The position numbers and the translations under genes were made by a program. A stretch of DNA of 64,000 bases from Labyrinthula sp. Ha (taxonomy: Eukaryota; Sar; Bigyra; Labyrinthulida; Labyrinthulaceae): the NCBI GenBank assembly GCA_015227615.1, contig JAALGZ010000006.1, positions 372,001 to 436,000 on the forward strand, read 5' to 3'. Every line of letters begins with the position of its first letter. Position 1 is the stretch's first letter. Below are positions 58,427 to 64,000 of this stretch, one piece after another. The notes under the pieces were generated by a model. That model was not told the origin of the DNA and did not search any database. It worked only from the letters and a program-made list of their open reading frames with translations.

Positions 58427-59320
58427 TCAAAGTTTTGAGTTTTTCAGGGAAATCCCACCAGGAGTTTGAAACTTCGAACCAAGTTCGCTTAACTTCTTGT
58501 GTGCCGCTGCATAATCTTTGAAGAACTTGACTTCATCTTGGGCATACAAATCATACCATTCCTTAAAGTTACCACTTCTCAAAGCCTCATCAGTGCTCAG
58601 CCATAGTAGTTCTGCATCCTTAGCATACTTAAAGTAACTGTTGTCAAACTTTAACCATGATTGTGTCCACGATCTACCTCCTGGCATTCCTACACCCTCA
58701 GACCCATCAGACCTAGCCGCGGTTTCCCCTGATGTATACTTTGTACCTTTTTTTGAGCCATACCCATTTTCAGTAACTCCCGATCTTTCTTTAAAGGCTC
58801 TTCCCAGTGTATGTGCACCTGAAAGCGCTACAATCTCCTGCTCATTGAAACCCATTCGAAAAAACACGTTTCTAAGATGATCACCTGCAGATTTTTCCCC
58901 TTTGAAAGGTGGTTCTGCGTCAGGTAAATTTCCTTCCTTTGGAACATAGTTACTATCTAATCTGCCATAGATCATGTCTATCTCTGGGCCTCCTGCCAGG
59001 GCAATACTCTCGGCGCTTGCGAGTTGAATAAGGTCCGCCCATGAGACATCTGGATACTTCTTCTTGAATGGCTTTAGATAATTCACAGCTTTGAATAAAC
59101 CTGCATTAGCGCCATGAGCAAGCTCTTCGTCGTTTATTATCGAAGCGTTCGCTCCTCCGCATTCAGGAAAATCTTTGCCAGGGGAGAAGGTGCCGGAGTC
59201 ATGCCAAGCTAGTCGTACCAGTATCGGGTTACAGTTCGCCTTGTTAATAAACTCCCTCAACTCGTTTCTAAGGGCAACCAGTGAGTTCTTGTATGCAACT
59301 GGATCAAACTCTTTGCTCAT
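58427..59320 (-). CDS. APX: Ascorbate peroxidase
   Basis: This heme peroxidase reduces hydrogen peroxide with ascorbate. The 297-residue chain shows the distal site VRLAWHDSGT (Arg36, Trp39, His40), the proximal VALSGAHTLG (heme ligand His170), Arg179 in ERSG at the ascorbate-binding edge, Trp218 in RSWTQSW, FDNSYF, and Asp244 in STDEAL, which bonds to the proximal His. An insertion of about 30 residues between ERSG and the Trp, with GYGSKKGTKYT, is of the kind seen in plastid-type and algal enzymes. The N-terminus (MSKEFDP) has no transit or signal peptide, so the product should be cytosolic. It lies 146 bp downstream of the Prp43 gene on the same strand. No intron is needed. Confidence 0.95.
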   Translation of the reverse strand: MSKEFDPVAYKNSLVALRNELREFINKANCNPILVRLAWHDSGTFSPGKDFPECGGANASIINDEELAHGANAGLFKAVNYLKPFKKKYPDVSWADLIQLASAESIALAGGPEIDMIYGRLDSNYVPKEGNLPDAEPPFKGEKSAGDHLRNVFFRMGFNEQEIVALSGAHTLGRAFKERSGVTENGYGSKKGTKYTSGETAARSDGSEGVGMPGGRSWTQSWLKFDNSYFKYAKDAELLWLSTDEALRSGNFKEWYDLYAQDEVKFFKDYAAAHKKLSELGSKFQTPGGISLKNSKL

Positions 59321-59466
59321 GTTTTCCTCGATTTTCTGTATCTTTAGTGTTATTCAGTTGCGATTTGCATATATTTTGGCACGAGTTCCACTTGGTGCAA
59401 TGTCTATGTAATACACCAAGTATTCTCTATAGTGCAGCAGGAAAACAAAGGTATAATTAAAGATCT

Positions 59467-61575
59467 TTATTTCCTTAACTTGGTATAGAGAACCTTCAAG
59501 TCTGTTTTGGTTTCTCCTTCTGGAAAATTGCTGAGATCAAAATAGTGAGGTGCTATTTCTACTAACCATTCACCTTTGACTTCTAGACAAGTACGTATGT
59601 AGTTCCTACTAGTGAGAACAAATTCTTCATAGAGAACCCACTGTGGTTTATAGTTCAAACAAGTCGAAGGGTGCAATTGAACAATTTGATTATCTTTCAC
59701 TGTCTTATAGTCCTTGGAACCACCCAGTCTTTCCAAATGTGCCACCTGCATGAAGTAACCAGATAGAATAGATCTTCCTATTTTCTCATAGTATACATTT
59801 GATCCAAAATAATCCGATGCGGAAGATATTTCAAACTTCATTTTTCTCAACATATTTACAAGTTGCATTCTAATCTTGTCAGCTTGGGCTAAACTTCGAA
59901 ACTGAAGAGATTTCTTTTCACACCATCCTCGCAAGGCCCTAGAGTTTTGATCACCATATCCTTGATTATTGGCTTCTTGTTTATAACTATGATATGCATT
60001 AAGAAGAGCAAAATGATCTCCATAAACACTACCAAACTCAACTTTCTCTGAGTTCTTAGAACTCCGTATGAAAATATTTGGTACCGATAGCAAGCTGCAA
60101 ATACTTGCTATCTCACTAATGCAACCAAATTTGGCTGAAGCCAATAGCATTTTAGCAAGCTCTGGTTTAAGAGGCAGTTTTGCCATCTGGGCGCCTGTTT
60201 CTGTAATCTCACCTTCATCATCCAGAGCATCTAAATAATTCAAAGCCTCAAGAGCACGCATTAGAGTTTCAGGAGCCGGTGGATCTATAAAGTCGAAATG
60301 AACAAGATCCTGAATTCCAATCTCTAGCAAGGTTAAAACCACAGACGCTAAATTTGACCGTAAGATTTCAGGGTGCGTTTGTTCTGGCAGATCCTCGTTG
60401 AAACTCTTCTCCGTGTATAACCTAAATGCCTTTCCTTCTCGAGTTCTTCCTGCTCTTCCTGCCCTTTGATTTGCTGCAGCTTGAGATATTGGAGTTACTA
60501 GTAAACTTTCTACTCGTGCTCTCGGATTAAAAACTTTTTGTTTTGAGAACCCCGAGTCAACCACATACACAATTCCATCAATGGTTAAACTAGTTTCAGC
60601 TATGTTGGTAGCCAACACAACTTTTCTATTTCCGTCACCCACATCATCAAAAACTTTAGATTGCTGCTTAGCAGTCAAAGACCCATAAAGCGGTATAGGC
60701 ACCAAATTTTCATCCTTTGGATTCTCAGAGTTTAAAATTTCGTCATATATCTGCTCAATTTCTTGCTGCCCAGTCAAGAATACTAAAATATCTCCTTGAT
60801 CTTCATATCGATGAATTTGAAATATAGTTCTTCTTGTTGCTTCTAAGTAGTCTTTTTCAGGCTGAGGTGTATAGAATATCTCAACAGGAAAAGTTCTTCC
60901 AGGGATCTTCAACAAGGGAGGTTTTTTATCTCCATTCACAGTATAATAAGTTTGAAATCTATCTGAATCAAGTGTTGCAGACATAATTACAACCTTTGCT
61001 TGACAAGCCTCATCTTTCAACAGGCCTAGCAGAATATCAGTACTAATTGTTCTCTCGTGTGCTTCATCTATTATAACAACATGATACTTTGAAAACATTT
61101 TATCCAACATGGCTTCTCGGAGAAGCATTCCATCTGTTAAAAACTTGAGCCGTGTTTGCGCCGAAGTGCTTTCGTTGAACCGAACCGAATACCCTACTTC
61201 CTGCCCTAATGAAACATCCATTTCTTGAGCCACCCGAGTCGCAACAGAAATGGCAGCCACTCTTCTGGGTTGAGTACAGCATACTTGTTTACTTGAGTTT
61301 GGAAACTTCGAATTATACACATAAGTTAGAAACTGAGTTATTTGCGTGGTTTTTCCACTCCCTGTTTGTCCATCAACAACAACGACTTTGTTCTCTTCCA
61401 CTAATTTTTTTAGCTTGTCTAGCGAGGAAAAGACGGGTAATTTTTTGCGCTGCTTTAAGAGTTTGTAGTAGTTAGAGGTATATGGTTTTCTTGTTAATGG
61501 ATTAAGGATGTTTTTTATGTTTTTCTCATCCGTTATGTCTTCACTAAGTGAACTTATATCAAGTTTTCTCTTCAT
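59467..61575 (-). CDS. PRP43: DEAH-box RNA helicase Prp43/DHX15
   Basis: This ATP-dependent helicase disassembles the spliceosome after splicing and also acts in ribosome biogenesis. The 702-residue chain begins with the Prp43 hallmark NPLTRKPYTSNYYKLLKQR at about 25-43. It then has motif I GQTGSGKT (69-76), TQPRRVAA (Ia), DEAH (170-173), SAT (199-201), LVFLTGQQEIE (IV region), NIAETSLTI (V) and QRAGRAGR (370-377). Winged-helix, ratchet and OB-fold regions follow, ending with YDxSNFP-type HYFDLSNFPEGE. It is somewhat shorter than yeast (767) or human (795) forms because the N-terminal extension is reduced. Survival of this spliceosome-release factor agrees with the micro-introns in this window. 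The start lies 64 bp from the divergent tRNA-Lys. Confidence 0.96.
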   Translation of the reverse strand: MKRKLDISSLSEDITDEKNIKNILNPLTRKPYTSNYYKLLKQRKKLPVFSSLDKLKKLVEENKVVVVDGQTGSGKTTQITQFLTYVYNSKFPNSSKQVCCTQPRRVAAISVATRVAQEMDVSLGQEVGYSVRFNESTSAQTRLKFLTDGMLLREAMLDKMFSKYHVVIIDEAHERTISTDILLGLLKDEACQAKVVIMSATLDSDRFQTYYTVNGDKKPPLLKIPGRTFPVEIFYTPQPEKDYLEATRRTIFQIHRYEDQGDILVFLTGQQEIEQIYDEILNSENPKDENLVPIPLYGSLTAKQQSKVFDDVGDGNRKVVLATNIAETSLTIDGIVYVVDSGFSKQKVFNPRARVESLLVTPISQAAANQRAGRAGRTREGKAFRLYTEKSFNEDLPEQTHPEILRSNLASVVLTLLEIGIQDLVHFDFIDPPAPETLMRALEALNYLDALDDEGEITETGAQMAKLPLKPELAKMLLASAKFGCISEIASICSLLSVPNIFIRSSKNSEKVEFGSVYGDHFALLNAYHSYKQEANNQGYGDQNSRALRGWCEKKSLQFRSLAQADKIRMQLVNMLRKMKFEISSASDYFGSNVYYEKIGRSILSGYFMQVAHLERLGGSKDYKTVKDNQIVQLHPSTCLNYKPQWVLYEEFVLTSRNYIRTCLEVKGEWLVEIAPHYFDLSNFPEGETKTDLKVLYTKLRK

Positions 61576-61639
61576 AATATATTTTCCAACACAAGTTTGC
61601 GCTAACTCAGTTTTTCAACAGTATTACAATGTTAAAGAG

Positions 61640-61712
61640 TCCTGGTTAGCTCAGTTGGTAGAGCGTTAGGCTTTTAACCTAATGGTCCAGGGTTCGAGTC
61701 CCTGATCAGGAA
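61640..61712 (+). tRNA. tRNA-Lys (anticodon UUU)
   Basis: A complete cloverleaf of 73 nt. The acceptor stem is TCCTGGT with ATCAGGA (one G-T pair), the D stem GCTC/GAGC, the anticodon stem TTAGG/CCTAA with loop CTTTTAA (anticodon TTT at 61673-61675), and the T stem CAGGG/CCCTG with loop TTCGAGT; the discriminator is A. Internal promoters are TAGCTCAGTTGG (A box) and GGTTCGAGTCC (B box). T runs at about 61717-61730 can end RNA polymerase III transcription. There is no intron and no encoded CCA. Confidence 0.97.
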
Positions 61713-64000
61713 TCTATTTTAACTTTTTCAGATTAGTGATTGGCAATATATGTAACTATACTGTCTTAACAAGGCAAGCCACTGTGGTATATTCTTATGA
61801 CAGTTTTAGTTAAATGGAGATGAATTTTGTTACTGGGTAGAGCTCTGTTCTACTAAGATAGGTTAATAAGGATCTAAACAAGGATATGGCAACAAGCTGG
61901 GGGATCAAAGCCTTGCCTCAAATTCTTTTTGCTACAGAAATTTACAGTGCCATAAAATAGAAATATATTGTATTTGTCTTATTCTAGTATAAATTCTCTT
62001 CAAGGAGATTCTTAGTATCTGCATAACCTAGAAGACAGGTTATTTAGTCAAACGAAAATTTTAACAGCGACTTTATGCAAAGAACATAGAGCATGCCATA
62101 TGTTTCTCGTATTCATTCTCCGTAGATCCCCAAAAATAATTTGTTTCAACAATATCAGATCTCCCAGAAGAAGTTATCAATTCACGTTTTTCTTCCAACG
62201 AAGCTTATATCATCTTCAACTCGTCAGTGCTGATGTAAACAGTTCTAACTAGTATGTTCATTAGGTTTAATACACCAAGTTTTTAAATGATTGAAAATCG
62301 ACTAGTTTCGTTTAACGTAAATTTACATTTGATAGCAAATATGAGCCGTTTTTAGACCCATAAGACGATTGTCGAGTATATATCCCCGCTAGAGAATTAA
62401 ATTTATCCTCGGTTGCTGCACAACTTGCTTATGTATACTGCACATGGCAAATATAAACAATCTTTTATCAATGATTGTGAAATACTATATATTACTTAAG
62501 AGACCATGAGTAGTACAGACAAATTTAAATGAAATAATATTAAACTGAAAGAGAGAGAAAATATTTTTTATTTTTCTTAAAAAATGAAATGGAATTTGCT
62601 TTTCAAACTCTTAATAATCAATGTTTGTTTGTCAAATATAAAGTAGGAATAAGCACATTCTGGTATCAGCTTCTTACAAATCTTATACAACAACTGTTTA
62701 GTGATACTTCTTGGAGACATTGAACAATATTGTAGACTTTCGAACCTGCTTCCATTTTTTTTATCACAATTCCTGTTTTTTTTTTCGCAAAAACTCCTTT
62801 TTTACTGTCTATTATCTAACGCTGCTTTTCTTAATATCAGAGTTTATACACTTAGCCCACACATCTAACCTTGAAATAACTATCATCTTGTTTTTCATGT
62901 AAATATACAATGCTATCGTCTCAAAGCTTTAAAATTTAATTTTGAAGAGAGTAGAGAGCCAGAAATAATGCTACAGCTTTTCATAATGAAACTGTATTTA
63001 ACTTTCTAGGAGATAAGATGATTTTTAAAAGGATTTTACTGAATATCCTTGAAACCATTTCTCCGCAACATCAAGTAAAAGAAAGAGGATTTTTCAATCC
63101 TTGACTGCAATTAAGTTGGTCCAAATCCTTGTGTAGAAACATCTGGTAGATATAAACCGTCTTCCACTTGCACCTTATCTATAATCTAGATCGACAAGTG
63201 AACATGGCTGTCACTTTCTTGAAATCGCCGCATTAATGCACCTAGCCGAATGAACAAACCAGTCTAGGCTCTCAATCAAAAAGGTTTACTTCATCATTTT
63301 GCAGAAAGCAAAAGGTATCGTAAACACTTAAATTAGAAAGAAGCTCCATATTGAGTACGACGTATCTTGGAAGCTTCTTACATTCAGCAGCACCCTTAAA
63401 GCTACTTTCAGCTGTTTCATGTTAGGTACTACACCCTACCTCAACCATTAGAATTCAAAATATCTTTAATCTGCTTCATCTATGTAGATAACAGGACTTA
63501 TCTTCGAATAACCTTACATCTCTTAGTTTCAATTCTTAAAGGCTACCTTTAAAAAGAGTGTTAATACTTGAACCTTACAGTTTTAAATTAAATTCTCTGT
63601 GGAAGCTACATTTTAAGTAATACATGAAATATATCAATAAAGGAGCTCATGGAGAAGCAGAGATTCCCCCTACACATTCCTACGACTGGACAATGGAAAG
63701 GGAAACTGATAGAACAAAAAGGATGAATAGCTTTGCCTCTATAAATAATAAACAACAAGACTACTTTAGAAATATGATCTATTCTCTTATTTCTTGGTTG
63801 GTTGATTGAACATTAAGTTTAAACCGAATAGAATTTTATGACTCCGGAATCAGATACTCCTAAATTTCATTGGCCGAATTTTTAATTGCCCAAAATTTTT
63901 TTTGAAAAAAAAAACCAACAAAATCAAAATAAAAAATTTGAGATCATGACAGTTGCATGATAAAAGACAGAACAAGACAAAGCTAGTACCCCGAAAACAC
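61713..64000. other. Intergenic to window end, no gene seen
   Basis: AT-rich sequence without a recognisable gene. It holds repeat copy 2 at 63823-63925. A plus frame of 61 codons at 63624-63809 has no recognised content. Confidence 0.5.
63823..63925. repeat. Diverged dispersed repeat, copy 2
   Basis: This block aligns with 46051-46150 in the same orientation at roughly 75% identity, and includes ATTGG and AATTTTTAA words. The flanks do not align. Nature unknown. Confidence 0.5.

Noticed and set aside
1-64000. CRISPR array, rRNA genes, further tRNAs, telomere repeats
   Set aside because: I looked for regularly spaced repeats, rRNA cores, further B boxes with cloverleaf potential, and TTAGGG-like arrays, and saw none beyond the tRNA-Lys.

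Overview
The window looks like nuclear DNA of an AT-rich microbial eukaryote that uses the standard genetic code (TAA, TAG and TGA all end recognisable genes). Support for a eukaryote comes from a 20S proteasome beta-5 subunit, a tRNA-splicing endonuclease subunit, a Prp43/DHX15 helicase, an RGS-domain protein, a complex I MWFE subunit, S-adenosylhomocysteinase with the plant-type insertion, an algal/plastid-type ascorbate peroxidase without a visible targeting peptide, and a tRNA-Lys with A and B boxes. Ascorbate peroxidase and the plant-like MWFE tail lean towards an alga or a related protist, but I cannot place the organism further.

Layout. About 1-4.0 kb: no convincing gene. 4.0-9.7 kb: a very dense island on both strands (complex I MWFE, proteasome beta-5, tRNA endonuclease, a coiled-coil Spc24-like protein, a small membrane protein, an RGS protein, a secreted His/Pro/Gly-rich protein), with neighbours 20-150 bp apart. 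9.8-22.0 kb: a 12 kb desert. 22.0-23.5 kb: a young short LTR element carrying a piece of an MT-A70 adenine methyltransferase. 23.8-26.3 kb: two convergent polytopic membrane proteins. 28.6-28.8 kb: a hAT-type MITE. 29.7-32.9 kb: two basic proteins sharing a CCAAT-box promoter, then S-adenosylhomocysteinase. 33-39.7 kb: desert. 39.7-40.9 kb: a small membrane protein (copy A of a family) and a Myb-like protein. 41-47 kb: desert. 47.1-51.1 kb: a DUF1749 hydrolase, an aldo/keto reductase pseudogene, an IFT27-like GTPase, copy B of the small membrane protein and a tentative small spliced gene. 51-58.4 kb: desert. 58.4-61.7 kb: ascorbate peroxidase, Prp43 and tRNA-Lys. 61.7-64 kb: no gene seen.

The most striking structural feature is intron size. 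Most genes are intronless, but at least two conserved small genes can be read only by removing GT-AG introns of 27, 28 and 30 nt. One further small gene suggests introns of 24 and 27 nt, and the RGS gene one of about 29 nt. Genes in this genome are therefore easily missed or shown as truncated by ORF-based annotation.

The genes are ordinary housekeeping and signalling functions, and I see no operon-like pathway cluster. Items of real novelty value are the micro-introns, the methyltransferase piece inside a compact LTR element, the diverged pair of 81-residue single-pass membrane proteins, and the gene-island/gene-desert organisation.
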